A stretch of 64,000 nucleotides of DNA from Vitrella brassicaformis (GCA_001179505.1 CDMY01000466.1:62001-126000), one strand, 5' to 3'. Numbered from the stretch's first letter, positions 48,179 through 60,243 are shown. Notes: generated by a model not told the origin, from the sequence alone. A program made the numbers and translations.

Positions 48179-51100
48179 GTGCAGCTGCTGTTGGTACATG
48201 TAGTAGTCAGTATGTGTGTCTGTCTTGTCTTGTCTTGTCTTGTCATGTCAGCTGTCGCTGTGTACTTACTTGTGCCATGAGGCTCTCGGGTAGCCTCTCG
48301 GTGAGGAAGTGGCCTAGTGGCGAGTCGCGCGGGACGTCCTTGGTGAGTTCGGACATGGCGGCCGTCCACCCCTTCCAGCGCATAACGGACTCGCTTCTTG
48401 CTCCCCTGCAGATACCAGTGGTACGCTGCACACACACACACACACAGACGCCACCCACAAGCAAAGGCGACCACAATTGTTCACACGATTGGTTATGTGC
48501 GGGTGCGTACTTCGGATGACGGTCGCGGTAGCTGGTCTGGATCGAAGGTCGGGCGGGATGGGGTCGATGAGGGCCCCCATGTGCATGTAACTCATCAGAC
48601 GGCCGGGGGAAGCAGAACCAAACAACGCGTCACGCCACAAGGGGGTCTGACGCATCACACACACACACACACACACACGTTCATGGTCGTGTGTATTGGG
48701 GTGCGTGCGCATCTGCCTCCCTCCCCCCGCCCCACCAACTTAGCTTACCCGTGGAATGTGCGAGTTGACGGGCCAGAAGGTCTTCATCAAACACATGTTG
48801 ACCAGCACGCCCAGCAACCTGACATACATCCAAACAAACAAACAAACCAACAAACAAACAAATGCGACACCACCACATTCCAGTCAATCAAGACATGCTA
48901 TACCTTCTGGTGCACCCACCGATTTCGATCCCCAGACGCCACCGCATCGCTCACAGCCCTACACTGCTCGGCTGACACGCTGATGGTCGGTGGGGGTGTG
49001 CTGCCGGGCCCACCACGGCGCACCCCACCGGTCGGGATGCCCGGCGGCCTGTAGAGGCCCAAGAGGCTCTGCGGGCGGCCATCGTGGCGGCGGATGTCGT
49101 GTATGTCGGCCCCGTGGGACACGAGCACACTCAGCAGGTGCGCCGGCTCGAATGCAAGTGGGCGAGTGGCGATGAGATTGTAGAGCATGACGAGGGTGGT
49201 CTCGCCGGCGTGGTTGCGGGCGGAGGGGTCGACGCCCTGCGAGAGAAGGAAGCCCACGACGTCCTCACGACTCGCTGCACACAAGCCAAGACAAGACAAA
49301 TGAACGGGGGCAATGCGTCGTCATGGCATCTCTGCACGTGTTTGACGGCTGACCTACCTGATCCCTGGCGGATGCTACACACACACACACACACACCCGG
49401 GGACACACATACAGAGTGGGCACGGGTGCAGCTTCTCTCGTGAGTGCACGTGTTGCTCTCCTCCCCCACCCCCCCTCGCCCCGCCCCGCCCCGCCCCGCC
49501 CCACCTTCGATGCAGCAGCGTGTTGCCCTTGGTGTCCCGGATGTTGGCGTCCATCCCGTTGGCGAAGAGCTTGCGCAGGAGCGGCTTGTCGTGGAGCCAC
49601 CGGTGCATCCAGTCGCTGCCCACGATCTCGTTCCAGCCGAGGAAGACGGGCGGGTCCACGAAATGAACATTGGCGGGGTCAGCGCGGTTGCGGGTGAAGC
49701 CCTGCACAGCACACAGACACAGATGCACATAGACACACATGGGTGTGTTTGTGTGTGCGAGTTGGTGTTTCGATGTCGTCAATATTTACCTACCTGTGGG
49801 GCGCCTCCTCGTTTGAAGAGCGCCTCGAGGACCAGGTCGAAGGCCGCACTGCACGTGGCCGACCCGCACCCGCCACACTCCTAACACACACATGCAAACA
49901 TACAGACATAGCCTGACGTGCCGCACAGAGAGAGGCAGTGAGAGACAGACACTGACCGACCCTGGCTTTCTTGATGAATCGATGCAGCGGCAGATGGCCC
50001 TCGAGGTTGGCCATGCTCGCCACTTTCTCCGGCACCCTCGGCGCGTCGGGGTAGTGTCTGCCCTCCTTGAGCAGCAGCAGTGAGCCGTCGGGCTGGCGGT
50101 GGATACGGAGGATGGTCAGGATGGCGTCCACGGCGGGGTTGTAGGACCCATCGGGCTTGACGATGGGCCGCGTGAAGTCCTGGAGTGACATTTTGTTGAT
50201 GACCGTGTGGAGGATGGTGTCGCCGTTGGGGCGGATGTCTGAACACATGCACACACACGAATCAGACCACACGCATAGGTGGATGTGCTGGTCTGCCTGT
50301 GGACCTGATCAATCTACCTGTGAGGTCAGCATCGGGGACCTTGATGAGCTGTCGCACCAGCGGCATCGGCAACTCCTGGCGAAGCGAGAACCGCCCCACA
50401 AGCGCACCACCGTCGAGCAGCTTCTCGACGCACTCGTCAATCAGGGCCCTCTCAGCCTTTGCGTTGCAGAGAATGGAGAGCGGCGAGCTGTCGTCATCGG
50501 TGAGGTTGATGTTCGCCAGAGGGATGAGCGTGTCGACGAGCGCCAGGTACTCGGGGCGACCGACCATCGTGACCTTGAAAATGTGCTGGCATGCGTCTCT
50601 GAGGATGGTGATGAGCTCAGGCTGAGGAATGAGGCCGTGCAGCACCAGCTGGTTGACCCGGGACCAATCGCCTGACAGCGGGGGGTGGCGGGGGGGAAGG
50701 GGTCAGGTACAAATTGGCGATGGGGGTCCTGGTCTGTCGGGTGCTTCTGGTTGTGTTGGTACCTTTGTAGAGGAGGAAGCGAATGGCAGACGCCATCCGG
50801 TCGGCGAAGAACTGCACACATTAGATAAAGAGAGAGAGAGAGCGAACACACACACAGACACACAGACAGACACACACACACATGCATCCAGCCAGTCATC
50901 CATTTTCACGACCGTCGATGCACCCTCCCTCCCTCTCACCCATGCCCGACGTGCTTACTTGTCTAATATCTTTTTCCTTGACGGTGCTCCTGGACATGAT
51001 CATCTTGGCCACGGCAGGGCTGGGGTTGATCATGCTCCTGATCTGCCTCCGCACCTCCTCGTCGTTGAGGTCGCCTCCGGTCAGCAGGGCCTCGAGGCCC

Positions 51101-51357
51101 ATCCTCAATGAGTCGCCCATGGCCTCTCGCTGCGTGAGGACGTCCTCGAGGCTCTTTCCCACGGCTTTCCACCCGTCCACCGGCCTGCTGCCGTCCGCTT
51201 CCGTGATACGGTTCACCGACCTAAAGAGAGAAGAAAGGTGCGCAAGTGGATGGATGGATGGATGGAGTGTGTGGGTGGTGGGTGAGGTTGGGCGAGAGCT
51301 AGGTGTATCCACCAGCCGCGGGGGATGACATGATGCCTGCCTGTTTGTGCGCCGCAC
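47254..51357 (-). CDS. Ankyrin-repeat-like protein, start uncertain
   Basis: The gene ends at 47254. I place its 5' end near 51357 (MRRTNRQAS), but the first exon is not settled, because the acceptor before SVNRITEADG (about 51220) needs a donor in a phase I could not match. Exons include VDTLIPLANINLTDDDSSPL, NGDTILHTVINKM, GMDANIRDTKGNTLLHR and GVDPSARNHAGETTLV with VSHGADIHDI, which are ankyrin repeats, and PGDTPFHNACRGIL. The C-terminal exon (47712-47254) is Gln/Ser/Ala-rich and ends with a Cys pair. Many introns are CA-rich; one begins with a G-run. A scaffold or adaptor role is usual for such proteins; the partner is unknown. Confidence 0.65.
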
Positions 51358-52044
51358 CCACCTGGTGGTCTAGATCAGCACTCTTGCTGACGACGCAACA
51401 GCAACGTCTCGAACGAACGGGTGCTGAGATGACGCACCGGAGAGCACACGATGAGCAGTTTCGCGATGAGGTTGTCTTGTCTGCCCTGTGGTGTGTTTGT
51501 ACCTCTTGTCAACTCAATGAGATCGGAGAGCGTCGCAGCGCTGTGGCTGCCAATCTACGTCAACGACAGGTCTGAAACACGTTGACGCGGTTGCCGGGGG
51601 GGCAGAGGATGCTGTCTGCGTCGGGCACAGTGAAGCAGAGAGGCAATAGCAGAGAGGCGAACCGATGAGATAACTGACGACGATGGCCGAAGGCGATGGA
51701 TGAACTCACAGATCTGACGGCTGGCGCTAGAGAAGGAGATCTCCAGAAGGGTGGCCAAGAAGCAACTGAAGCGATGGTTGGAGATGGCGATCGGCATTCA
51801 AGCTCGCAGTTCTAGCAAGGGAAGGGTCGGATCAAGGGTGAGAGATGAAAAAAAGCAAAGAACGATCCATCAAGAACCGCCATCTGTGCCCGCTGGTTGG
51901 TTGTGCTGTTCATTGTAGGTGCTGGTCTATTGATCCTCTCGAGGCTCTCGTCCATTTGGCGTCGGCCGCCCATGTGGCACTGGGTGTTGTCGAGCCAGCC
52001 TCCTGAAGGCATAGATCAGGGCTGATCTAACGCCCAGCCTCTGC
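51358..52044. other. Intergenic region with PWP2 remnant and duplicated promoter
   Basis: It holds the left edge of the second duplication copy. 51358-51578 shows nothing recognisable and may contain the missing first exon of the ankyrin-like gene. The PWP2 remnant and the copied promoter fill the rest. Confidence 0.5.
51579..51690 (-). pseudogene. 5' fragment of PWP2, start codon lost
   Basis: Read on the minus strand this matches the first about 35 codons of PWP2 (compare 40975-41087), including the segment for a Pro-Thr-Gly-Asn-Arg-Val-Asn-like run. It lacks the next codons of PWP2 beyond the break near 51579. The position of the PWP2 start codon reads AACTGAC instead of AACATCAC, and internal bases are missing. 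It is a broken remnant left by the duplication. Confidence 0.75.
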
Positions 52045-55000
52045 ATGGGCTCCTCTCGTCCCTCCGACCTCGATGCAGCCATCGCAACGCTCTCGTCGCC
52101 AGAGGAGCTGCAAGAGGATGCCCTCGACAGCAGCCTCAAGGTGGTGGCCAACCATGCCGAGGACACTGTGGCGAGCGGCCTAGGAGGGTGTGAGGCCCTG
52201 GGGAAGAAGCTGCGCAACCAGCATTTGCTGAGGCGGGTCTATCACACATTCCTCGATGGCGGCAACACGGCCCGCCAGCTGCTGGCGGCATACGCCCTGT
52301 GGTTCCTGTTTCTACCCCAGTGGAAGGCTGGTCGGCCTTGGGACATTGCCGGCTATCTCATCCCCATCTCTGGATCGCCGCGGACGTTCATCAGCATGCT
52401 GGCTCCCGTGCTGACTCAGACCTCCGCTGTCCTGGTGGAAATGATCGCATTCACCCTGCTGGCGGGCGCCATGGACCTGGGCCGACGAGAGGGCAACGCG
52501 GTCGACACACGGGACTATCTGGTGGAGCACCATCCAGACATCCTTGACAAGGCCCAATCGAGTGTGACCAAGATAGCAGAGTCACACTGCCCAAGCGATC
52601 GTCCTTGTGGCAGGGCGGCGCTGGCCTTCATCAGGACGGCATTCGATACGGCGCCCGCAGACGGTCCGCCCTTCCCACCCACAGTCATGCCCATCGCGTG
52701 TTGGGTGGGGGTGTTTCGCGTGTTTGTGGAGTGCCTCACAAGTCGGGAGGCGGAAACGCGAGACAAGATGTGAGTGGCTTGCAGTAGACGGAGGGAAGCA
52801 GGCTTGCCGTGTCACTCATTCATTCATTCATTGACTGCATTGCTGTCGTTGTTTCTGCACTTGGTCATCTGTCTGTCTGTCTGTCTTCAGGCGCGATGTG
52901 CAGGGTGTCATCACGTTGCTCTGCTCCAACATGCAATACGTGACCACAAACGGTACGCAGCCGATCTACACGAAGGAGTGAAACTGATCCGCCACTGGCT
53001 GGCCGTCGTGTGCCTTCCTTCAGGGTCGGATGATGAGCGTGCTGCGTATCTGGCTGCAATGCGACAAGACATATTCCCGTTCGTCGACACGTGTTGCGGC
53101 CTGCTGGCCTCCCCTGACGCAGAGCGGGCCGTGCGCGACGGCGCCGCCCGTTGTGTGGGGGACATCTTCTTCTTCTGCGACGCGTTTGCACAGCGCATAG
53201 GTCGGCACATATAGGACATGCAATGGCTGGTGGGCTCTTCGCCCGTGGCCTCTTCGCCCCCCGCCACACGACCACACACACACCTATATGTGACTGTGCC
53301 AACTTGTCTGTGGGTGGAGGTTCAGGTTTTGACTGGCTGGCATCTGGTGATCAGTCGCCTGTGCAGCGACTCATGAGAGCGCCAGGGGCTTTGAAAGCCT
53401 TCGTGACGATCATGAAGGACTCCGTCATTGACCCCACGTGGTGTGACCTAACCGTCCTGCACACACTGGCCGGTAGGTGGTGGTGGGCGGGTCAATGAAT
53501 GCATGGCGGGCCACACCGAATCTATCTGCCGCATGACTGCCTGCAGGGTGTGGCTACCGTGACGAGCTGTACGGTAGCGGGTGCATCTCGCTGGTGTCCG
53601 AGCTCGCCAGGGCCTCTCTTGCAGGAAACAAGGCGGCCATCCTCCTCTACATCAAGCAACTCCCAGTGGTCGTCGGGGGCCCCGCAGAGCTCGTCGACGC
53701 TCGCGCAAAGGTCAGGCAAGGAGGGATGGAGGGAGGGAGCCGTGAAAGAGGGAGACGTGTCAAATACCATGTGGGTGTGGTGTGGGCTGTGTCGTGTTTG
53801 TGCTGTGGTGTGCAGATAGCTGTGCGTGAGGGTCTCCCCGTAGCCCTGTGTCAGTTGTGCCAGCATGTCTTGGTCCTCTCGTCCAAGGACACAAACAAAC
53901 AGGCAGGACAGCGGGGGCTGGGGTGGGTGGATGCCTGTACGTATGTTCATGACGACGAACGACCCCTGTGTGCTGTGCTGTGTGTGCGTTGTATTCCATT
54001 AGGAGACTGACTCGGAGTCGGAGAGGGCACTGCGCCACTTCCTTCCAGTAGACATCAAGCTCCAGTTCGACCTGGCATGCATCAACCAGCCCCAGGTGGA
54101 TAGCTTCATAGACTTCGTCGTCGAGACCCTCCGCGCACTCGTCAGGTACGCATACGCGTACCTGCCTATCACACCACACCAGTGTCTCCATCTGACCCTC
54201 TGTCCATCCACGCAGCTATGACGACCGAGTGAGCAGCAAGAGGGGCGGCGTCTTCCGTCCCAATGTCGTCACCCGGGCCGTCCTGCAGCACGACTCAGTC
54301 AAGACGATGCGCGCAGCCGACCAGCAGCCGAAAGGACGACGAAAGGCAAACCGTCAGCAGCAGCAGCAGCAGCAACCGACAGTGCCACAGAAGGTGATGC
54401 GACACACGGAGGCGGCCATACGGGGCATCATCGTGTGTTGGAATGTGTTGTGTGTCAGTTGTTGGACTTATTTGACGACATAGAGGAGGCGGCCAACGAG
54501 CGGGCCGATGCACTGGCTGAGCAGGTGACAGCCGAGCTGGCCGAAGACGACACGCAGGATGGCGGCAAGCACGCCAAGACCTCCAAGGGCGCCAAGAAGT
54601 CTAAGGGCAAGAGGGGCGGCAAGGGGGACAACAGCACCAAGACGACCGGCACCAAAACAGGGGCGGCACCATCATCCAGGTGACTGAGAATAAATCAATT
54701 GGGTCCTCACTTCACTCAGCTGATGAGTGGTGCGTCTGTTTCTTGACAGTGCTGCCGCCATTGGCACATCCGACGAACACAGCGAGCAGCAGCAGCAGCA
54801 GCAGCAGGACACAGAAGACCATCATTTGCACCTTCCAGGTCCCCCCAGCCCGTCGCCCTCCTCCCCTCCCCGACCCTCATGCTCATACTCATCATCGTCC
54901 GCATCGGCTGCTGGCGGAACCTCTGTGTCGGTGGGTGGCGGCAGGGGGCAGCAGCAAGGGGCGGGTGGTGGTTGCGATGATGGCGGCGGCTTCATCACCG

Positions 55001-56005
55001 TCGGCCGCAAGAAGAGGGGCGGCAAAAGCGGCCACACACAGCAGCAGCAGACCAACAAGGCTGACAAACGAGATGACAAGTGAGACCCACTGCAGCAAAG
55101 CACTCCACCACACTGAGCACTGACATCTCCGGTGTGTCTGTGTGTCATCAGCTCGAGAGTCTTCCCGTCTTCGTCTTCGTCCGAGTCGACGCGGCCCTCC
55201 TCATCGCACCCGTCTGTGTATGGCGGACCCCACAACGCGCCGCCCCTGCCCGTCCCTCTGCCGCCCCGCCCGGCCGTCCCGCCCCCACAGCCTCCCAACC
55301 GACACACACCTACACCAGCACCATCCAGTAGCCGTGGTGGCTCTGACGAGCAGGGCCTTGCCCCATTGGCAGCTGGGGGCAGTAGCAGTAGCACTTTGGA
55401 GAGGGCGGGGGAGTTGGAGGGCCGCAGTGGTCAGGACAGGTACGTTTTGACGGACAGAGCAGCCGAGGAAGGGGGACGGGCAGACAGACACCAGCCACTG
55501 TGCCTGCGTGTGTGGTTGGCTGCAGGTGTGGTGGTGAGGTAAGTGAGTTGGATGTTCTGCGGAAGCAGCTCGAGGCCATGCGGCTGGAGAGGGAGGCCAT
55601 GCGGCTGGAGAAGGAGGCCATAGAAAGGGAGAACAAGAGGTACGTGAGGCGACCCCACACACCTGCAGTGCAGTGGTTGCATGCCCCTCTTTCGTGAGTG
55701 TCTGATGGGTGGTTTGCTGCACACAGGCTGGAGGAGGAGCGCGAGAGCACCGAGTGTGACATCTGCATGGCCTCAAAGAAGTCCATCGTACTCATCCCCT
55801 GTGTAAGCCGACTCACAGGCACAACGACTCACCTGTCCCTCTCAGCTATGTGCTGCCCACGTGTGTGTGTGTGTGTGTGTGTGTGCAGCGTCACTTTTGT
55901 CTGTGCGGTGGTTGTGCTGCGGCCTTGATGTCTAAGCCAGTGGCCCAGCGGCTGTGCCCCCGGTGCCGACAGGCCATCACGGCCACAAGACATGTCTACC
56001 TGTGA
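52045..56005 (+). CDS. Helical-repeat RING-finger E3, copy 2, intact
   Basis: ATG at 52045; stop TGA at 56003-56005. The layout follows copy 1: helical N-terminal exons, DSVKTMRAADQQPKGRRKAN, a Gln-rich run (54355-54375), a Lys-rich segment, a second Gln run (near 54785-54810), Gly/Ser-rich low complexity, a Pro-rich exon that stays open from SSRVFPSSSSSES to the coiled coil, and the C3HC4 RING (CDICMASKKS, CLCGGCAAAL, CPRCRQAI). The coiled coil has one extra heptad-like unit (MRLEREA) compared with copy 1. The N-terminal half differs from copy 1 by many substitutions, the C-terminal part hardly at all. It is probably the working paralogue. Confidence 0.8.
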
Positions 56006-56084
56006 GTATACGAGTAGCGAGTGTTGGTGCCCGGCGCTTAGCTCTGCCATGTGAGACTGCGTGTGCGTGGCCTGTGTTGTGATA

Positions 56085-56160
56085 GCATTCATGTCGATAA
56101 CGGACGATATATTAGATATCAACGCTGGCCGGATCTTAGCCAAAGGCTGCCTGTCCAAAG
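56085..56160 (-). ncRNA. U2 snRNA-like fragment, probably a pseudogene
   Basis: Read on the minus strand, AGCCTTTGGCTAAGATC (56132-56148) matches the U2 snRNA 5' region apart from one missing T. A little further on, GATATCTAATATATCGTCC resembles the U2 TAATATCTGATACGTCC block. The branch-site recognition sequence GTAGTA, which should lie between them, and a clear Sm site are absent. It looks like a deleted, non-functional copy. Chance similarity is possible. Confidence 0.35.
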
Positions 56161-56197
56161 GTCTCTCCCTTCTCTCCCCAACCCTTTTGACGAGACG

Positions 56198-56759
56198 ATG
56201 AGCCCAACGAGCTTTTGGCCCCTTTGGATGTTCATTCCTCTGCTCCTCTGGCAGCAAGGAGGCGAGCCCCCTGTCGTCGTTGCCATCATGAACGCCCCCG
56301 AGAAGACAGAAAGGCAAGGCAGTGCACTCTCGCCCCCCTTACCGTCCCCTGCCACGAGAGGCTCAGCCCCGCGACAAGGCGTGATGACACAAATACTCGA
56401 GAACACCACTGTGTCGTCAACAGCCGCCGCCAACGTCAGTATGGTTGCCCATGAGGCCAAGGGCATGACGTCGGCCAACGCCAGCGACGACAGCAGGCCC
56501 GAAGTCACAGTGTGGATGCAGTGGAAAACACCCAAGAGTGAGACAGACAGTGGATGAAGCATGGCAATTGATTGCACTCATTGCATGTGTGTGTGTTCCC
56601 GTGTGTGCAGGCCATCGGGTGTCTTCTGCTCATGGCGAAGGGCACAGGGCTCCTTACCACTGCAACACGACGGTGCAGGAGTGTTCGGTGGACAAAGACT
56701 GCTGTTCTCGTGTGTGTGTTGACAGCGGTGGCCCAGACATGAGGGGCTTCTGCAACTAA
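56198..56759 (+). CDS. Secreted small protein with C-terminal cystine-knot pattern
   Basis: ATG at 56198 begins MSPTSFWPLWMFIPLLLWQQ, a signal peptide. The middle is Ser/Thr/Ala-rich with several N-glycosylation sites (ENTT, ANVS, NAS). One intron (about 56536-56610) joins it in frame to an exon ending at 56759. The last 33 residues contain six cysteines spaced C-x6-C-x5-C-C-x3-C-x10-C, the inhibitor-cystine-knot (knottin) pattern. This fold occurs in protease inhibitors, antimicrobial peptides, signalling peptides and some venom peptides. Nothing here points to one of these uses, and the host is a free-living microbe. The mature cysteine-rich part may be released or stay attached to the glycosylated stalk. 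Confidence 0.65.
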
Positions 56760-57273
56760 CTGACCAATGCCGAGCTATGTACAAGAGTATCAGATCCCTT
56801 TGCTTTGGTAGAGTCTATCCACACTCTCTAACACGCAGCATGCACGCGAAGCCCCCTCCCTCGGTCAGCAAGCCGTCAGCTACTGTCCGTGTCTCTCTGG
56901 TTGCCTGGCTGTGTCTCCTCTGGCCCTTCTCGCCCGTCACGCTGCTTTCTGGCGAATTGCGATGAGAGGAAACGCTCCATCCAGAAGGGGGACAGGATTG
57001 GCGACGCCCTATCCCCCTCCTGCTGGCACGCCCAGCAGGTGACGCTGAGTATTTCGACTACATTGTGGTACGATGCGAAGCCGCTCACGCACAGCAGTTG
57101 GTTTGATGTAATGACAAGGACCATGGTGTTGTTGTGTCCCAACAGGTGGTCATCGTGTGTGGATGGATTCATCGTCACTATCATATATCTTGGTCTCATG
57201 GACATATGATGGTAGAATCGGCTGCATGTCATATATTCTGAAGTCGTATATCGCGAAGCTGCCGGAATGTCTC
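56760..57273. other. Convergent intergenic region, no firm gene
   Basis: A 41-codon frame at 56840 has a hydrophobic stretch, and a further frame runs to about 57209. Neither joins to a convincing protein. Confidence 0.45.
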
Positions 57274-60243
57274 TCACAGAACATCCTCCTTGCCTTTCTC
57301 GAATAGCATCTGAGGACACGCACACAAATCACCCATTGCGCGACCGAACACCCTTTGCATGCACTTACATTCAACTTCATTTGTGTCCGGTTCGCCATGA
57401 TGGTCTCCAGCTGATCCTGGACGAACCCCCATAACTGCGACAAGGGAGTCATTCCCACATTGTTGCAATGACCGCGTTGGCGTACCTTTGTCTTCCACTT
57501 CTCTGCTTTTGACCGACTAACACGGCCACTAGCGGGCACCTCCAAAAGTCCCCGGGCTTTCTTCTCTTCTCTAACGCTAAGCGCGATCATGCCCATCCTC
57601 CACTGACAAGACAAGCACATAGATTGTCCTCCCACATAGCACCTTCCTGCCCGTAGTACCTCTTCCTTCCACAATTCCGCCTGCAGACACATCACCGCAT
57701 GCCAGAACACAGCGATACCGTGTGGCTCGAGGTCGACAGCCAAGGTGAGCGCGATTTCGAGCCCATGGATGTCGCAGTCACCGAAGTGGAAGACCTGTAC
57801 ACGAAGCAGGACACACACACCGAATGGGTCTCGTTTGCGTGTGTGTCCCGTTATGTGTGTCACTGTGTATCGTGTTAGGTGTATCTCGCTCACCGCTACT
57901 CGTACTTCTTTGGATATGGCTGTGAGTAACAAGCGAACAGCGTCGCCCGGCATGCCCTTGGCTGAGTAAAGACGCCCATGGCGCAGGCAATCGCTCACTC
58001 CTTTTCTTCATCTATACTTGCGATGACTATGTCGAAGAGGCCCATCTGGTACACCTGGCCCCCCGCTGCCTCGGTCTCAGTAGTGGCGACCGTCACGCGC
58101 CGACCGTCCAGCCAGTTGCGCAGCCCCTCAGAAAAATGGCCCACCAGACCTATGTCACCTGGACATGCAAAAGATACGAGCGACACCTGGTTGGCCTCTC
58201 CGGTCGGTTACTGGCTCGTACCTGTGGACATCGCGTCGGTGAGCGGTGTGCCCTTGGGTTTGTCCGGCGTGACGAATCCCTCGGAGTCTTCTGCTTTGAT
58301 ATTGATGGCAGTGGACCAGATGAGGGCCCTGCTGGCTGAAGAGAGGCCTAACTGATGCGCCATGGCCCCGGTGAAGCGCCCGACACCTGGCACAGATACA
58401 CATCGCCACCACATGACCAGCATATGGATACTGACACGTCGGACACTTACCGTTCTTGAATGACTTCAGATCGCTCTCGAAGTTCCGGGAAGGGAATAGC
58501 CCCTTCATACGATACCCTAGCTGCCGACGATGTGCCGTCTCTTGAGACAACAACGCATCCACGATCGTCAGTTCTGCAGACAATACCCACAACGAAGTGG
58601 CGCTGCCCCGTCTATCATTTCGGTTTCTCACTCACGCGAAAAAGAGGATGTTTGTGTCCTTGTCAGTTGGTTCTCGACATTTCCAAAGGCTGAAGCCGCA
58701 GCTGCCGCAGCAGAAGGCGCGGCCTCGGCCTTGCCCGCCTGCACTCATTCAACGCGGATGGAGAGGGGGATGTGCCGGGTGTTCTGTTTGTGTGTGCACA
58801 GTGGATGCCTGACCTGCTGCGTGGGTTTGTGTGCTTTCTTGCGCTCCCCGTCTTCGTCGCCCTCATCACTATCCTGCATCCATCGCATGGCGGCCCATTC
58901 ACACACACATCGAGTCGTGCCGTCCCATCTCTCTCAACTCCTCTCTATATATCACTGTGTCTGACCTCCTCACTCTCATCATCGTCGTCATCGTAGTCTG
59001 AGTCGCCCTCGTCGTCATCGTCGTCGACCTCCTCGTCACCCAAGGCGGCCGCCTTGGCGAGATAGTTGTCAATGCCCCGCTGTCTCTGATCGCGTCCGTG
59101 AGCGGATGTGTCGAGATCCGCTGGCTCCTCCTTGACCGCACAAACCAGACGGACAATAATGGGCGACGTCAGTCCCATTCACGTCTGTGTACTTGTCTTC
59201 CCACTGACCTCGGTCTTCGTCTTCTTGCGGGGTCGCTGCTGCGGCCCCTCCGCACTGCTCCCCGTCCGACGGGACACAAAGCCATCCAGACACCGGCGCA
59301 CCCACGGCGACAGAGTAGAGGGATCCAGACCCACAGGATAGTCACCGATCGCCAAGAACGCGACGGCGACGGCGGGGATGAGGGCAAGACGCACACGCGC
59401 TTGATCACGCTCTGCAGATAAGCAAATGGATGCTCAATGTGGATGGATGCTCAGTGTGAGCAGACCCACAGACCTTCCGGCGTTCGCTTGCGCAGAAGAC
59501 CCTTGCCGTCGGGCAGGGCGTCCTTCAATCGGTCTCCCAGGTTAGACAGACCCTCGATCGTGTACACGGCCACCATCTCGTGCCACTCCCTCAGGAGGTC
59601 CTCACCCTCCTTATGGCTGAGCTCACTCGCCGCCGCCTCCACCTTGGGGGTCAACTCAGGCTGCAGGCACGACAGCGGACCTCGCGAATCTCTGTACATG
59701 AGAGCTTGAGGTGACCGCAGCGCGTACCAGTGCGTGTAGCGGGTATGTGTCGGCTGCGCGTGTCCCCCGGGGCATCGTGTAGACGAGCCGCACGACCCTC
59801 TTGACGAATAGGCCGCTCTCCTTATCCCACTTGTATGGGGCGGTCGCGGGTACTTCGGGATCTGCACCGTCACTGCGCGCACAGAGGAAGAGCATCTTTG
59901 CTCGTACGTCAGCATGATGTGTGTGCCTCACTTGAGATTGAGGATGCACCTCTTGAGATACGCTGGCACGTCCGGATACCCTTCAGCGAGGAGGCTGAGA
60001 TGTGCGGAGATCGGCGCGCACCTCCTCGGCAGCCAAAGCCAAGAGTCTCGAGAGCAAGTCAGGCAGGTAGCCAGATGCATCCGGCAACGACAGACACGTA
60101 GCAAAAGCGGAATTGTGGTCATGTGGCTCGTTCCCCGGCACCTCATCTGGTCGATTGGTTCGAGCTTGCTGAAGAGCGCCTACGAAGATCGCTCTGTGGT
60201 CCTTCTCAACCTCCAGCGTCTGCCACGACTCTTCGCTAGTCAT
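57274..60243 (-). CDS. SPO11/Topo VI subunit A-like protein with long N-terminus
   Basis: ATG is the complement of 60241-60243; stop at 57274. The N-terminal exons (to about 58670) are unknown, with a very acidic Asp run (about 58970-59040). The C-terminal exons match the SPO11/Top6A core. One has RRQLGYRMKGLF, with the tyrosine codon at 58512-58514 at the place of the DNA-cleaving Tyr. A winged-helix-like SSASRALIWSTAIN follows. Using donor GTATAG, the next join gives FDIVIATKGMPGDAVRLLL and then VAVFHFGDCDIHGLEI, the Toprim strand with its DxDxxG (about 57757-57782). SPO11 makes meiotic double-strand breaks; Topo VI-A works with subunit B in unlinking DNA. I do not find the VEK motif before the Toprim strand. 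One join near 59990-60010 does not keep phase. Confidence 0.6.

Larger units (their letters stand above)
51579..56005. repeat. Segmental duplication, copy 2
   Basis: This is the partner of 40970-45069, in the same orientation, with about 6.5 kb and two minus-strand genes between the copies. The left break lies inside the PWP2 coding exon. Confidence 0.85.

Noticed and set aside
56840-57209. Possible secreted gene with a hydrophobic N-terminus
   Set aside because: The first frame stops after 41 codons and no donor/acceptor pair links it to the next open frame.
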